64,000 nt of DNA, from contig NZ_CP113916.1 of the NCBI RefSeq assembly GCF_029395455.1, positions 682,001 through 746,000 on the forward strand. The letters are read 5' to 3'. The notes beneath the pieces are model-generated. The model saw only the letters and a list, made by a program, of their open reading frames with translations, searched no databases and had not been told where the DNA came from. A program made the translations under genes and the position numbers. Below, piece after piece: positions 35,065-44,753 of this stretch. The DNA comes from Lactobacillus sp. ESL0785 (lineage in GTDB: Bacteria > Bacillota > Bacilli > Lactobacillales > Lactobacillaceae). The first letter of the stretch is position 1. Every line of letters starts with the position of its first letter.

Positions 35065-36450
35065 ATGACAGAAAAAGAAGTAACGGTAAAACATATCTTG
35101 GCAATTATTAGTTGCGCATTAATGGCCTTTGTATCGATTTTGACAGAAACAAGCTTAAATGTGACTTTTCCTGTGATGATGCGCCAGTTTCATATTGGTT
35201 TAGGTCTAGTGCAATGGACGACAACTGGCTATCTATTAATGATTGCAGTAATTATGGTTGCTAGTTCGTATTTGAATGAAAGGTTTTCTGCACGGCAATT
35301 ATTTTTAACAGCGGCAATTACTTTTATTATTGGCTCTTTACTTGCAGCTAAGGCAACGAGTTTTTGGCTGCTACTTGCGGGAAGACTAATTTCATCATTT
35401 GGTGCAGGATTATCAATTCCACTGATGTTTAATCTGGTAGTTGAATTAATGCCGCAAGATAAATGGGGCTTTTATATGGGAATTACGGGCCTAGTAATTA
35501 TTTTAGCGCCTTCACTTGGTCCAACATTTGGGGGCACGATCGTCTACTTCTTTAGCTGGCCGCTCATTTTTTACATTGTTGCTGTAATTGGAATTGCAAT
35601 TCTTTTGCTAGGCTTTTTTGTAATTGAACAATATCATGCTAAAAAGCGGCCGCAATTTAATTGGTTAAGTTATGGCCTAATTGCAGCTGCCATGATCGTT
35701 TTTAGTTTAACCTTTGATCAAATTGGCAATGGTCTGGCTAATGTTTGGTTTTGGTTGGGACTGCTTATTGTTGCCGTGTTAGTGTGGCTGTTTGTTAAAT
35801 CAGTTAAGCATAGTCAAAAACGATTAATTAATTTGGCGGTTTTTAAAAATAAAGCATTTATTTATGCTATGATTTCGTATCTTTTGTTGCAATTTATTAA
35901 CATTGGGACAAGTTTTACGCTACCAAATTATGTTCAAATTGTAAATCATTCTAGTTCACTAATTGGCGGCTTAATTTTGTTACCGGGTTGTATTTTAAGT
36001 GGTATTCTTAATCCGTGGTTTGGGCATTTATATGATCAAAAAGGTGCCAAAATGCCGCTGTTAACTGGTGCGACATTTTGTATAATTGCATGTACTTTAT
36101 TTGCCATCTTTAGTTTGAAAATTTCCACGTTAATGGTCGTTTTGTTTTATGGCATCATGATTATAGGGCGCCAATTAGCTTTTAATAATACGATGGCTGA
36201 AGCATCTAAACTGCAACCAGAGGAATTACGGACTGATGCGACAGCTGTTTTTCAAACTGGACAGCAGTATGCAGGTTCACTAGGGACAACAGCAATGGCG
36301 GCAATTATTTCTGCTTGGCAAAAAAGACCAGGAAATTATGCTCTGTTAACTGCTCAAGGCAGTAGAATGGCATTTATTGTGTTAATTATTGTAAGTATAA
36401 TAATCATGTTAAGTTATCTAAAAATGTTCCAACTAGAAAAAGCAAAATAA
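35065..36450 (+). CDS. MFS drug exporter (DHA2, 14-helix type)
   Basis: This 461-residue membrane protein has about 14 helices, with motif C in GLVIILAPSLGPTFGGTIV near residue 155, and W-T-T-T-G-Y-L-L-M near 50, both typical of EmrB/QacA-like exporters. Function is probable multidrug or toxic-compound export. AAGGAGGAAA precedes the start. No neighbouring regulator is present. Confidence 0.87.
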   Translation: MTEKEVTVKHILAIISCALMAFVSILTETSLNVTFPVMMRQFHIGLGLVQWTTTGYLLMIAVIMVASSYLNERFSARQLFLTAAITFIIGSLLAAKATSFWLLLAGRLISSFGAGLSIPLMFNLVVELMPQDKWGFYMGITGLVIILAPSLGPTFGGTIVYFFSWPLIFYIVAVIGIAILLLGFFVIEQYHAKKRPQFNWLSYGLIAAAMIVFSLTFDQIGNGLANVWFWLGLLIVAVLVWLFVKSVKHSQKRLINLAVFKNKAFIYAMISYLLLQFINIGTSFTLPNYVQIVNHSSSLIGGLILLPGCILSGILNPWFGHLYDQKGAKMPLLTGATFCIIACTLFAIFSLKISTLMVVLFYGIMIIGRQLAFNNTMAEASKLQPEELRTDATAVFQTGQQYAGSLGTTAMAAIISAWQKRPGNYALLTAQGSRMAFIVLIIVSIIIMLSYLKMFQLEKAK

Positions 36451-36681
36451 TAATTAAATTACATCATACAGATTTTATTACTTTTACCAGCTGTCATTGA
36501 TTACTAAAATAAAATATTTTTCGTATGCTTACGCTTGTAAACATTTGATAACGATGCACTTCAAAGAAGTAAATTTGTATAATATTATCAAATCATAATT
36601 AAAGAACATAAAAACCGCTTTCAATATTGAAAAAATTAGGTATAATTGATCTAGTTGATTAAGTAAAAGGAGTTTTTTTAA

Positions 36682-36867
36682 ATGATGTGTGATAACTTAT
36701 TTATCAAAATTATTAATGTAATTATTTTTGGCTTGGCTGCTTACTATACTTTCACTCCGGGTGGAATGATGTTTTCAATGTATTGGATGGCTGGTGGGAT
36801 GCTGTTCGATGCAGTTGTTGATTTAATTTGGCACTTTTTACCACATAAAAAAGATTGTGAGAAATAA
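36682..36867 (+). CDS. Small two-helix membrane protein
   Basis: This 61-residue protein has two hydrophobic segments (about residues 8-24 and 30-51), with FTPGGMMFSMYWMAGGM between, and a charged KKDCEK tail. AAGGAG precedes the ATG. A TATAAT near 36638 preceded by a T-rich region may be its promoter. No family recognised. Confidence 0.6.
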   Translation: MMCDNLFIKIINVIIFGLAAYYTFTPGGMMFSMYWMAGGMLFDAVVDLIWHFLPHKKDCEK

Positions 36868-36906
36868 AAAAAGATGGTTTGGATTTTGTTCTAGACCATC
36901 TTTTTT
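36866..36906. terminator. Shared terminator between converging genes
   Basis: AAAAAAGATGGT / ACCATCTTTTTT is a 12-bp stem usable from both strands. Confidence 0.88.
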
Positions 36907-37915
36907 AGTTGTCATTTTCAATTAAAAAACTTTGAATAATTTTTTCGCGCATTGCAAGAAAGATTTGATTATGTCCAGTTGGATGGACACGATTAGTCAA
37001 GAGAATTAAGCCAGTCTTTTTGATACGATCGAGAAGCATTAATGTGCCAGTGTAACCCGTATGTAAGATGAGTGGATAATGAAATTTAGGATCCCAACGC
37101 AGATCCCACCCCCAAGACCGGGGTTTAAGGCCGGCTGGATTTTTGTTTTCAAATAGTTGGCTGACAACGTCCTGACTGAAAGGTAAAATATTGGGGTCAA
37201 GTCCAAGATAGCCTTTGCTAATTTTGATTAAGTCTGCCATTGTTGAGAAAAGGCCAGCTGAACCACAATCACTGCCTAATTGTCGGGCTTTAGGGTCATG
37301 GGGTATTCCTTGCAGTACTTGTCCGTTATAAAGTGCAGTAGGGACACAACTGCTTTTACTAGGCTTAAATGTGGTCTCAGTAAGACCACCGGGTATTAGA
37401 ATTTCATTGGTAGCAACTTCTTGAACTGGTTGTTTAAAGATTTTTTTGATAACTAATCCTAATAAAACAAAATTAGTGTCTGCATAACGCATTTTGTGCT
37501 CAAATTCATCTGTGACTGGCAAATGAATAATGGCATCAATCAGTTCATCATGGCTTAATTGGTCACGATGTGCAATCCAACCACGAATACCACTTGTGTG
37601 AGTGAGTAGGTGAAATAGGCGAATTCGCTTGTCAGTAAATTCAGGAATAAAATCGTGTAGTGGTTCAGAAAAATTTAGTTTGCCTTCTGCGTATAATTTT
37701 AGTAAAATATTCTCTGTAGCGATGACCTTGGTTAAACTTGCAAGATCATATTCTGCAAAGGGACTAAGCTGACTTACTTCAGGATAGATACTGGCGAAGC
37801 CAACAGTTGAAGTGAAAGTTTGCTTGTCTTTGATAAAGGCGTAATTTACGCCTGGTACAATTCGTTCTGAAACCATTGATTCAATTAGGTTTTGGGTGGT
37901 TGAGTAATCAATCAT
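36905..37915 (-). CDS. Serine hydrolase with beta-lactamase/penicillin-binding fold
   Basis: This 336-residue class C-like protein has the S-x-x-K motif DLASLTKVIA near residue 60, a Tyr motif M-R-Y-A-D-T-N near 145 and H-T-G-Y-T-G near 290 in place of K-T-G. It lacks a clear signal peptide, so it may act inside the cell or at the membrane as an esterase or peptidase, not a true resistance enzyme. Confidence 0.87.
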   Translation of the reverse strand: MIDYSTTQNLIESMVSERIVPGVNYAFIKDKQTFTSTVGFASIYPEVSQLSPFAEYDLASLTKVIATENILLKLYAEGKLNFSEPLHDFIPEFTDKRIRLFHLLTHTSGIRGWIAHRDQLSHDELIDAIIHLPVTDEFEHKMRYADTNFVLLGLVIKKIFKQPVQEVATNEILIPGGLTETTFKPSKSSCVPTALYNGQVLQGIPHDPKARQLGSDCGSAGLFSTMADLIKISKGYLGLDPNILPFSQDVVSQLFENKNPAGLKPRSWGWDLRWDPKFHYPLILHTGYTGTLMLLDRIKKTGLILLTNRVHPTGHNQIFLAMREKIIQSFLIENDN

Positions 37916-38013
37916 GTAATTTCTATCCTTTACAAAAAATCTTATTATTTATTATAACTAAAAAATGTCTTGACAAGAAGTACTTTTTCTAGCATAATTG
38001 TTAATGTTGATTT

Positions 38014-38085
38014 TGCCCGTTGGTCAAATGGTTAAGACGCCACCCTCTCAAGGTGGAGTTACGAGTTCAATTCTCGTACGGGTGA
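38014..38085 (+). tRNA. tRNA-Glu (anticodon CTC)
   Basis: The 72-nt cloverleaf has an acceptor TGCCCGT/ACGGGTG, anticodon stem CCACC/GGTGG with loop CTCTCAA (CTC), T-arm ACGAG-TTCAATT-CTCGT and discriminator A. CCA is not encoded. The first two acceptor pairs are U1:G72 and G2:U71, an unusual double wobble that may mark a weakened acceptor or a start one base off. Confidence 0.88.
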
Positions 38086-38095
38086 TTTTTATTAA

Positions 38096-38167
38096 TGGGA
38101 TATAGCCAAATGGTAAGGCACAGGTTTCTGGTTCCTGCATGTTTCGGTTCGAGCCCGGATATCCCAA
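38096..38167 (+). tRNA. tRNA-Gln (anticodon CTG)
   Basis: This 72-nt tRNA has acceptor TGGGATA/TATCCCA, anticodon loop TTCTGGT (CTG) and T-arm TTCGG-TTCGAGC-CCGGA. The anticodon stem CAGGT/TCCTG has a U31:U39 mismatch beside the loop. CCA is not encoded. It lies 10 bp after tRNA-Glu and immediately upstream of the gene-free debris region, consistent with use as an integration site. Confidence 0.88.
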
Positions 38168-38359
38168 TATTTATGATTTGTCTTAGTTTCAACTAGCCAT
38201 AAGCGTTGATATTAAGACATTTTTATTTTTTACGATTTTTTGAAATTAACTGAAATCAGCCGAAAAAGCATAAATCGGTGCAAAATTCGGTGCAAATTTT
38301 TTGGCAATGATGGATTAATCAAAATATCTTAAAATTGGTATAGTTGAGTGCTGAAAAGT

Positions 38360-38438
38360 GCTATAATACCAGGTGTTCAGCAATTTAATTATCTATTAGT
38401 TTAGATACCTCAAGGAGCCTAAAAAGGCTTCTTTTTTT
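38360..38438 (+). ncRNA. Possible short transcript in the debris region
   Basis: An extended -10 TGCTATAAT (38359-38367) is followed about 45 bp later by the terminator GGAGCCT/AGGCTTC and seven T (38412-38438). No frame with a ribosome site lies between. The pair of signals implies a small RNA of about 65 nt or a leftover leader. Confidence 0.3.
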
Positions 38439-38569
38439 GTTGAAAATCAGCAATTCGGTTACAACATTCGGTGCATCCCTTTAGGGTGTTAAATTGTTTG
38501 TTCAAGTTAAATCGCCGTAAACCTTGCTGGATAACGAAATGTTATTCAGTCGTGTTTTGCGACGGTATT

Positions 38570-38779
38570 AAAAAATCCTCTGCGTTAACAGGGGATAATT
38601 TTAATGACTGCCTAAAGTAATCAGCCTTAGGACTTTTTGAGGTTTAGCCTCATAGAGATCATTCATTTTCAGGCATACTAGCTAACTTAATTTCTTCATG
38701 GTTTTGTATGACCAGTTCAAGAAATAACCCAACATAGAAAGGGAGTAAGCAGGTAAAGCTGTTACACTCTTTTATTATA
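38570..38779 (-). ncRNA. Possible minus-strand structured transcript
   Basis: On the minus strand TGCTATAAT (38782-38774) precedes about 200 nt of hairpin-rich sequence ending in a stem at 38596-38575 and TTTTTT. Hairpins include GAGGCTAAACCTC. No convincing frame with a ribosome site is present. Could be an RNA of a lost mobile element. Confidence 0.25.
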
Positions 38780-38869
38780 GCAGGCTCAACTAGTTGAGGT
38801 ACTAAAATGGTGTCTGAAGTAATTTATTGAATTAAAAACTGTATTGATTGTTAACAATATTCTTGGGTT

Positions 38870-39560
38870 ATCCTAATTTACAGGGCTTCCGCCAAAATGA
38901 CGTGAGCAATTTTTTGTTACAACTAAAGTGGAAGCTAATTATAAGAATTACCAAACGGTTAAAAAGTCGATTGATACATCGCTAGCAAAATTAGATTTGG
39001 ATTATATTGACTTATTGCTAATTCATGCTCCTGAGCCATGGGCTGAATTTCATGGCACTAATCATTATTTTGCGGAAAATTTAGCAGTTTGGCAGGCAAT
39101 GGAAGAAGCTGTGCAGGCTGGTAAAGTTCGCTCAATTGGTGTTTCTAATTTTGAAGAGGTTGATTTAGATAATATTCTACAAAATTGTACGATTAAACCA
39201 GTAGTTAATCAGTTATTAACGCATATTGGTAATACGAACTTCGAATTAATTGATTACAGTCAGAAAAAGGGTCTCTTGGTAGAAGCTTATTCGCCGATTG
39301 CTCATGGAGAAATGATGAAAAATGAGCAGCTAATCAAGTTGGCAAAGAAATATCAGGTATCAATTCCCCAATTAGCTATCAGATATTGTTTAGAGTTAGG
39401 AACTGTGCCGCTACCTAAGAGCAGAATTCTTAAACATATTGCCGCCAATCGGAAAGTAAATTTTACCATTTCTCCGGAAGATATGCAGTTACTCAAAGCA
39501 ATTCCTCATATTAAGGATTATAGTTCTTCAAGCAACTTTCCAGTTTTTAGCGGTAAATAA
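38870..39560 (+). pseudogene. Aldo/keto reductase, N-terminally truncated
   Basis: The intact part from 38928 encodes about 210 residues of an AKR: DYIDLLLIHAPEPW, GKVRSIGVSNF, NQLLTHI, VEAYSPIAHGEM and PLPKS. Coding similarity continues upstream (QFFVTTK with the catalytic Lys, in frame, and RQNDVS in another frame) across a small deletion and a TGA. The first 50 or so residues with the catalytic Asp and Tyr are absent. The break adjoins the debris behind tRNA-Gln, so I read it as a casualty of recombination there. Confidence 0.8.
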
Positions 39561-39572
39561 ATTCATATAAAT

Positions 39573-39610
39573 AAAAAGACAGCTCTTGATCATGAGAACT
39601 GTCTTTTTTA
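39573..39610. terminator. Terminator between the AKR remnant and murT
   Basis: AAAAAGACAG and CTGTCTTTTT enclose an imperfect inner stem. It immediately follows the murT stop on the minus strand. Confidence 0.85.
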
Positions 39611-39614
39611 GCTG

Positions 39615-40985
39615 TTACATTCCCGCCTTAATAATTTTCTTTTCAGCCATAGTTTTACGTAAGGCTAACAGGGCAGTATAAGTTGATAAAATGTAAACTT
39701 TTTTGGTTGGCAGCTTAGCGATTTGCCTGATTAAATCATCGTTGTCTTTAGCCACTGTCATGTTATCAAGGTTGAAGCCAGCGACTTCTAACCTAAAGTG
39801 CATGTCTTTACGACGCAAACCGCCAACAATGACGTGCTTAATCTGCTCATGATTTAATTCTTCAAATTGGCCGTCCCAAATCCATGAGGTATCAATCCCA
39901 TCTGCATGGTTGGCGTTAAGTAGCACAACTAATGAGTAATCATCTGGTTCTGTGTTTAACATGTGCAGTACCTCGTCAAGCCCCACCGGATTTTTAACTA
40001 AAATCAAATCAATATCCTTACCAGCATAATTAATTAATTCTTGCCGACCAAAAACTCGTTTGTTATTAGCGAATGACTGTGCAACTTCATCATCATTTAA
40101 ACCGAACTCACGAGCAACAGAGTAAGCAGCTAGAGCATTATAAATGTTATAAGTCCCACCAATATTGATCGAATAATTTTTGGCTCCCATTTGAAATTCA
40201 AGTTTATTCGGTGTTTGGGACGTAATTTGATTTACACTATACTTTAAATCAGGTCTATGGTAGCCGCAATTAGGGCAGAAAAAATTCCCCAGATTAGCAT
40301 AAATTCGGTCATGAAAGTGAATAACGTGGTCACATTGTGGACATAAGACGCCGTCAGTATTAACTGGGGCCTTAGTATCGTTATCCTTTTGCTCAGAATC
40401 CAAATTAAAGCCGTAGAATACTTTCTTATTAGGCAATTTCACTGATGAAAAAATACTGGCATCGCCATTAGCAATAATTGTTGCCTTAGGAGCTAGCTTA
40501 ATACCGTCGACAATTTTGGCATAAGTTGTATAAATTTCACCGTAGCGATCCATCTGGTCACGAAAAATATTAGTCAAGACGTAATAACTAGGATGGACTA
40601 ATTCAGTGACCATCTTGACATTAGCTTCATCAACTTCAAGTACGGCAATTTTACGGGTAGCTGCATTTTTTTTGTGAGCTAAGAAGGCAGTTACAATTCC
40701 TTGTTCCATGTTCGAGCCTGACGGGTTAGTTAAAATATCACCATATTTTTGCTTTAATGCAGCAACAATTAATGATGTCGTCATCGTTTTACCATTAGTC
40801 CCAGTTACAATGACAGTTTCATAATCATGTGCCAGTGCATTCAACACCTGCGGATCAATTTTCATCGCTAATTTACCGGGAAAACTGGTACCGCCTTTTA
40901 ATACATTATGAAGAAACCAATAGCTTGATTTACCAGCGGCCTTGGCAATTCCTGATTTTAGATTCATCTTTATTTTATCCCTCAC
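39615..40985 (-). CDS. murT: Lipid II isoglutaminyl synthase subunit MurT
   Basis: This 456-residue Mur-ligase-like enzyme has the ATP loop VTGTNGKTMTTSLI near residue 62, FRDQMDRYGEI near 140, and an inserted zinc ribbon with CPQC near 215 and CPNC near 238, which separates MurT from MurC-F ligases. The C-terminal domain reads LNANHADGIDTSWIWD. MurT with GatD amidates the D-Glu of lipid II. A terminator follows at once and gatD is not next to it, unlike the usual murT-gatD pair. Confidence 0.93.
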   Translation of the reverse strand: MRDKIKMNLKSGIAKAAGKSSYWFLHNVLKGGTSFPGKLAMKIDPQVLNALAHDYETVIVTGTNGKTMTTSLIVAALKQKYGDILTNPSGSNMEQGIVTAFLAHKKNAATRKIAVLEVDEANVKMVTELVHPSYYVLTNIFRDQMDRYGEIYTTYAKIVDGIKLAPKATIIANGDASIFSSVKLPNKKVFYGFNLDSEQKDNDTKAPVNTDGVLCPQCDHVIHFHDRIYANLGNFFCPNCGYHRPDLKYSVNQITSQTPNKLEFQMGAKNYSINIGGTYNIYNALAAYSVAREFGLNDDEVAQSFANNKRVFGRQELINYAGKDIDLILVKNPVGLDEVLHMLNTEPDDYSLVVLLNANHADGIDTSWIWDGQFEELNHEQIKHVIVGGLRRKDMHFRLEVAGFNLDNMTVAKDNDDLIRQIAKLPTKKVYILSTYTALLALRKTMAEKKIIKAGM

Positions 40986-41117
40986 TTTAAAATCATTATA
41001 ACTATAGCATAGCGTCGAGGTGAAAACGAGTTTTCATGACGATTTAACTGCACATAATTCAATTTTCATCTATACTAGTTAAGTTAGGTGAATTTAATTT
41101 AAACAAAGGAGCAAAAA

Positions 41118-41717
41118 ATGGCACAATTATTTTTTCACTATGGTGCAATGAGTAGTGGCAAAACGATTGAAATTCTAAAGGATACACACAATTATGAAGC
41201 CCAGGGTCGCAAAATTGCTTTGATGACGAGTGGCGTTGACAACCGCAGTGGTGTAGGTGTTGTTGCTTCAAGAATCGGTTTGCATCGAGTAGCTGTGCCG
41301 ATCGAGCATGACACAAATATCTTCAATTATATTCAAAAACTAAGTGTTGAAGATGAAGCAAATGGTGATGGTCCAATTGCCTGTGTTTTTATTGATGAGG
41401 CACAGTTTTTAGAGCGACATCATGTGTTAGAATGTGCCAGAATTGTTGATGAGCTTAAAATTCCGGTGATGACCTTTGGTCTCAAAAATGATTTTCAAAA
41501 CAAATTATTTGAAGGCAGTAAATACTTACTAATTTTTGCAGATAAAATTAAGGAAATTAAAACAATTTGCCACTATTGTGGTCGCAAGGCTACAATGAAC
41601 TTGCGTATTCACAATGGTAAGCCTGTTTATGAGGGCGAACAAGTTCAAATTGGCGGTGATGAAAGTTATTATCCGGTTTGCCGTTTTCATTATTTTCACC
41701 CAGGAATGGCGAGATAG
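41118..41717 (+). CDS. tdk: Thymidine kinase (type II)
   Basis: This 199-residue kinase has P-loop [15 protein letters not shown] at residues 6-20, Walker [11 protein letters not shown] near 95 and a structural zinc site with Cys-x-x-Cys (CHYCG) near 150 and a late Cys-x-x-His. It phosphorylates thymidine for salvage. It starts the housekeeping gene run towards the ATP synthase operon; AAAGGAGC precedes the ATG. Confidence 0.95.
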   Translation: MAQLFFHYGAMSSGKTIEILKDTHNYEAQGRKIALMTSGVDNRSGVGVVASRIGLHRVAVPIEHDTNIFNYIQKLSVEDEANGDGPIACVFIDEAQFLERHHVLECARIVDELKIPVMTFGLKNDFQNKLFEGSKYLLIFADKIKEIKTICHYCGRKATMNLRIHNGKPVYEGEQVQIGGDESYYPVCRFHYFHPGMAR

Positions 41718-41733
41718 AGAGGAATAGATAAGT

Positions 41734-42822
41734 ATGGATAAAGTGATGGCACGACTTGAGGGCTTAGTAGCTCATTATGAGGAGCTGCAGGAAATGATGG
41801 CTGATCCAGAAGTCATTAATGATACTAAGCGCTATATGGCAATTTCTAAGGAAGAGGCTGATTTGCGCGAAGTGGTGCAGAAATACAAGAAATATAAGGC
41901 TGATAAGAAAGAAATTGCTGATAACAAAGAAATTATTTCTAGTGAAAGTGATGGTGACTTGGTTGAAATGGCCAAGGAAGAAAATCACGACCTTGAACAA
42001 GAAATTACCAATCTTGAAGATCAAATTAAAATCTTAATGCTGCCAAAAGACCCTAATGATGATAAGGACATCATTATGGAAATTCGTGGTGCTGCTGGCG
42101 GGGATGAAGCTTCCTTATTTGCTGGTGATTTGCTTAGAATGTATGAAAAATATGCTGAGCGGCAAAATTGGCAGGTGTCAGTTGTTGATAGTGAACCGAC
42201 AGAAGTCGGCGGTTATAAACGAATCGCGATTATGATTACTGGTGACAAAGTTTATTCTAAATTGAAGTACGAAAATGGTGCTCACCGAGTACAACGGGTT
42301 CCTGTAACTGAATCGCAAGGTCGGGTACATACGTCAACTGCAACAGTTGCGGTAATGCCTGAATATGAGCAAGTTGACTTGGATCTTGATCCTAAGGATA
42401 TTCGGGTTGATGTCTATCGTTCAAGTGGTGCTGGTGGTCAGCATATTAACAAAACTTCTAGTGCTGTACGGATGACGCACTTACCAACTGGAATTGTGGT
42501 TGCGATGCAGGATCAGCGTAGTCAGCAGCAAAATCGGGAAAAGGCAATGCAAATTTTGAAATCACGGGTTTATGATTATTATGAAAGTCAAAACCGGGAT
42601 CAATATGATGCTAAGCGAAAGAATGCTGTGGGTACTGGTGATCGTTCAGAACGGATCAGAACCTATAATTATCCGCAAAATCGGGTAACAGATCACCGGA
42701 TTGGTTTGACTTTGAATAAGCTTGACCGAATTATGAATGGCGAACTTGAAGAAGTCATTGATGCTTTGATTTTGTACAATCAAACTAAGCAATTAGAGGA
42801 GCTGGCTGACCAAAATGCCTAA
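41734..42822 (+). CDS. prfA: Peptide chain release factor 1
   Basis: This 362-residue class I factor has the RF1 anticodon-like region ([17 protein letters not shown], with P-x-T equivalent) and G-G-Q in [17 protein letters not shown] near residue 235. It recognises UAA and UAG and hydrolyses peptidyl-tRNA. It overlaps prmC, whose product methylates the Gln of GGQ. Confidence 0.96.
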   Translation: MDKVMARLEGLVAHYEELQEMMADPEVINDTKRYMAISKEEADLREVVQKYKKYKADKKEIADNKEIISSESDGDLVEMAKEENHDLEQEITNLEDQIKILMLPKDPNDDKDIIMEIRGAAGGDEASLFAGDLLRMYEKYAERQNWQVSVVDSEPTEVGGYKRIAIMITGDKVYSKLKYENGAHRVQRVPVTESQGRVHTSTATVAVMPEYEQVDLDLDPKDIRVDVYRSSGAGGQHINKTSSAVRMTHLPTGIVVAMQDQRSQQQNREKAMQILKSRVYDYYESQNRDQYDAKRKNAVGTGDRSERIRTYNYPQNRVTDHRIGLTLNKLDRIMNGELEEVIDALILYNQTKQLEELADQNA

Positions 42823-43663
42823 GATTGAAACCTTAAAAGATTTACGTGTTTGGGCTGTTGAAGCAGCACCAGAAGCAAGACAAGAAGATGTGGAATTTCT
42901 ATTAGCTGAACGTTTAAATTTCACGCCTAGTGAATTTGAACTAAAGCAGGATGACCAATTAACACCTGACCAATTAAAACAGGCACAAAAAGATATTAAG
43001 AAGCTAGCTAAAGGAACTTCACCGCAGTATATTTTAGGTTATTCGTGGTTTTATGGTTATAAAATTATGGTACAACGTGGCGTTTTGATTCCACGATTTG
43101 AAACTGAAGAATTGGTTGCTTGGGCCTTAGAACATTTGCAAACAGGTGATAAGGTGCTTGACTTGGGGACAGGATCTGGCTGTATTACAGTTGCCTTGGC
43201 TAAAGAAGCTGCCAAAAAGGGAATCACCGCCCTAAATTTATTTGCATCTGACGTTACTGATGCTGCTCTTAGAACTAGTGAAGAGAATTTTTTAACCTAT
43301 AATATTGATGTTACTGTTCGTAAGGCTAATATTTTAATTGGTTTAGAAAAATTTGATACAATCATTTCTAATCCGCCTTATATTAAGGAAACTGAGCGAA
43401 ATATTATGGATCAGAATGTTTTGCAAAATGAACCTAAAGAGGCTCTGTTTGGTGGTAAAGATGGGCTTAATTTTTATCAAAAATTTGCCAAACAAGTTCG
43501 TGAACATTTAAATAGTCATGGAGAGTTTTTCTTAGAGTATGGTTTCAGTGAAAAAAAGCAGCTTGAAGAACTGTTTGCCAAAGAATTACCGGACTTTACG
43601 GTTGAATTTAAAAATGACATGGCAGGTAAGCCACGTATGGTTTATGGAAAGTGGAATAAGTAG
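42815..43663 (+). CDS. prmC: Release factor glutamine methyltransferase
   Basis: This 282-residue protein has a helical N-terminal domain, SAM motif [16 protein letters not shown] near residue 112 and the N-P-P-Y motif [12 protein letters not shown] near 190 that binds Gln. The gene overlaps prfA by 8 bp, joining enzyme and substrate expression. Confidence 0.95.
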   Translation: MPKIETLKDLRVWAVEAAPEARQEDVEFLLAERLNFTPSEFELKQDDQLTPDQLKQAQKDIKKLAKGTSPQYILGYSWFYGYKIMVQRGVLIPRFETEELVAWALEHLQTGDKVLDLGTGSGCITVALAKEAAKKGITALNLFASDVTDAALRTSEENFLTYNIDVTVRKANILIGLEKFDTIISNPPYIKETERNIMDQNVLQNEPKEALFGGKDGLNFYQKFAKQVREHLNSHGEFFLEYGFSEKKQLEELFAKELPDFTVEFKNDMAGKPRMVYGKWNK

Positions 43664-44668
43664 ATGGAAACGAAAATTTTTTCTGAAGGACAAATTGATG
43701 AGGCAGTCAAATTATTGGCTGCAGGTGAATTAGTCGCTTTTCCAACGGAAACGGTTTACGGTCTTGGGGCAATTGCAACTAATGAAAAATCGGTCAAGGG
43801 TGTTTATGCAGCTAAAGGGCGACCAAGTGACAATCCGTTAATTGTAACTGTTGCAGATGCTGACATGATGGCCAAATATGCTAAAGAAGTGCCTGAACGG
43901 GCTCAGAAATTAATCAAGCAATTTTGGCCGGGTCCATTAACTTTGTTGTTATTTGTTAAACCGGGCAGTTTGCCAAGTGCCGTTACTGGTGGCTTAGATA
44001 CAGTTGCCTTTCGCTGTCCCGATGATAAGTTGACTCATGACCTAATTGCTAAGTTGGGTTCGCCGATTGTTGGTCCATCAGCTAATACTTCAACTAAACC
44101 AAGTCCAACTACTGCTCAACATGTTTATCATGATTTGAAGGGGAAAATTGCTGGAATTATTGACGGTGGTGCAACTAGAGTAGGACTTGAGTCTACTATT
44201 ATTGACTTATCAGTTGAAACTCCAATTGTTTTGCGGCCGGGTGAAATTACGCCAGAAGAACTAAGTGCGGTGTTAGGCGAAAAAGTTTTAATCAATACTG
44301 GTAAAGTTACAGATCAAGATGTGCCAAAAGCTCCGGGAATGAAGTACCGTCATTATGCACCAGCTGCACCAGTTATGGTCGTTGATGATGGGCGTGATTT
44401 TGCCAAAATTAAGTTTGACAAAACAACAGGTGTAATGGCTCTTGAAACTGAATTAGCCAAAATTACTGTACCTGATGAAAACAAATTTAGCTTGGGTCAA
44501 AATTTGGCTGCTGCTGATCATAATTTGTTTAGTGGGCTCCGTTATTTTGACGATAAAAAAGAGATTAAGCAGATTTATGTTCAAGGTTTTAGCGGTAGTG
44601 AAGAAACTTTAGCCTATATGAATCGGTTAAATAAGGCTGCTGCTGGTCATCATTTTCAAATAAAATAA
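43664..44668 (+). CDS. tsaC: Threonylcarbamoyl-AMP synthase (TsaC/Sua5)
   Basis: This 334-residue Sua5-type protein has a YrdC domain with FPTETVYGLGA near residue 26, K-G-R-P-S-D-N-P-L near 52 and S-A-N-x-S-x-x-P near 150, followed by the C-terminal Sua5 domain. It makes the TC-AMP used for t6A37 in ANN-decoding tRNAs. It starts directly at the prmC stop, so it is translationally linked. Confidence 0.94.
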   Translation: METKIFSEGQIDEAVKLLAAGELVAFPTETVYGLGAIATNEKSVKGVYAAKGRPSDNPLIVTVADADMMAKYAKEVPERAQKLIKQFWPGPLTLLLFVKPGSLPSAVTGGLDTVAFRCPDDKLTHDLIAKLGSPIVGPSANTSTKPSPTTAQHVYHDLKGKIAGIIDGGATRVGLESTIIDLSVETPIVLRPGEITPEELSAVLGEKVLINTGKVTDQDVPKAPGMKYRHYAPAAPVMVVDDGRDFAKIKFDKTTGVMALETELAKITVPDENKFSLGQNLAAADHNLFSGLRYFDDKKEIKQIYVQGFSGSEETLAYMNRLNKAAAGHHFQIK

Positions 44669-44677
44669 AAAATTACA

Positions 44678-44706
44678 GCAAAGGACTTTAAACCCTTTGC
44701 TTTTTT
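44678..44706 (+). terminator. Terminator after tsaC
   Basis: GCAAAGG/CCTTTGC with a 9-base loop and six T. Confidence 0.85.
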
Positions 44707-44753
44707 GATTAAAATACTTGGTAAGCATAATTTGATTTTATCAAGGAGGAATT

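Larger units (their letters stand above)
38168..38869. other. Gene-free debris behind tRNA-Gln
   Basis: About 0.7 kb without a gene. It contains a minus-strand remnant reading KKFAPNFAPIYAFSADFS then stop (38246-38314), possibly the tail of a phage integrase; three copies of the motif (A/T)TCGGTGCA; a perfect palindrome CTCAACTAGTTGAG at 38785-38798; and several hairpins. I see no intact mobile element. Confidence 0.55.

Noticed and set aside
36606..36625. Catabolite-response (cre)-like sequence before the small membrane protein
   Set aside because: Only the TGAAAGCG half matches on the minus strand; the second half does not, so CcpA binding is not supported.
38520..38700. Possible TnpB-type guide RNA or IS605 right end
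   Set aside because: Hairpin-rich sequence is suggestive, but no transposase, TAM or end structure can be identified by eye. Kept only as a test in the findings.
38682..38735. Seventeen-codon frame in the minus-strand debris transcript (MLGYFLNWSYKTMKKLS)
   Set aside because: No ribosome site, and no resemblance to known type I toxins beyond being short and hydrophobic.
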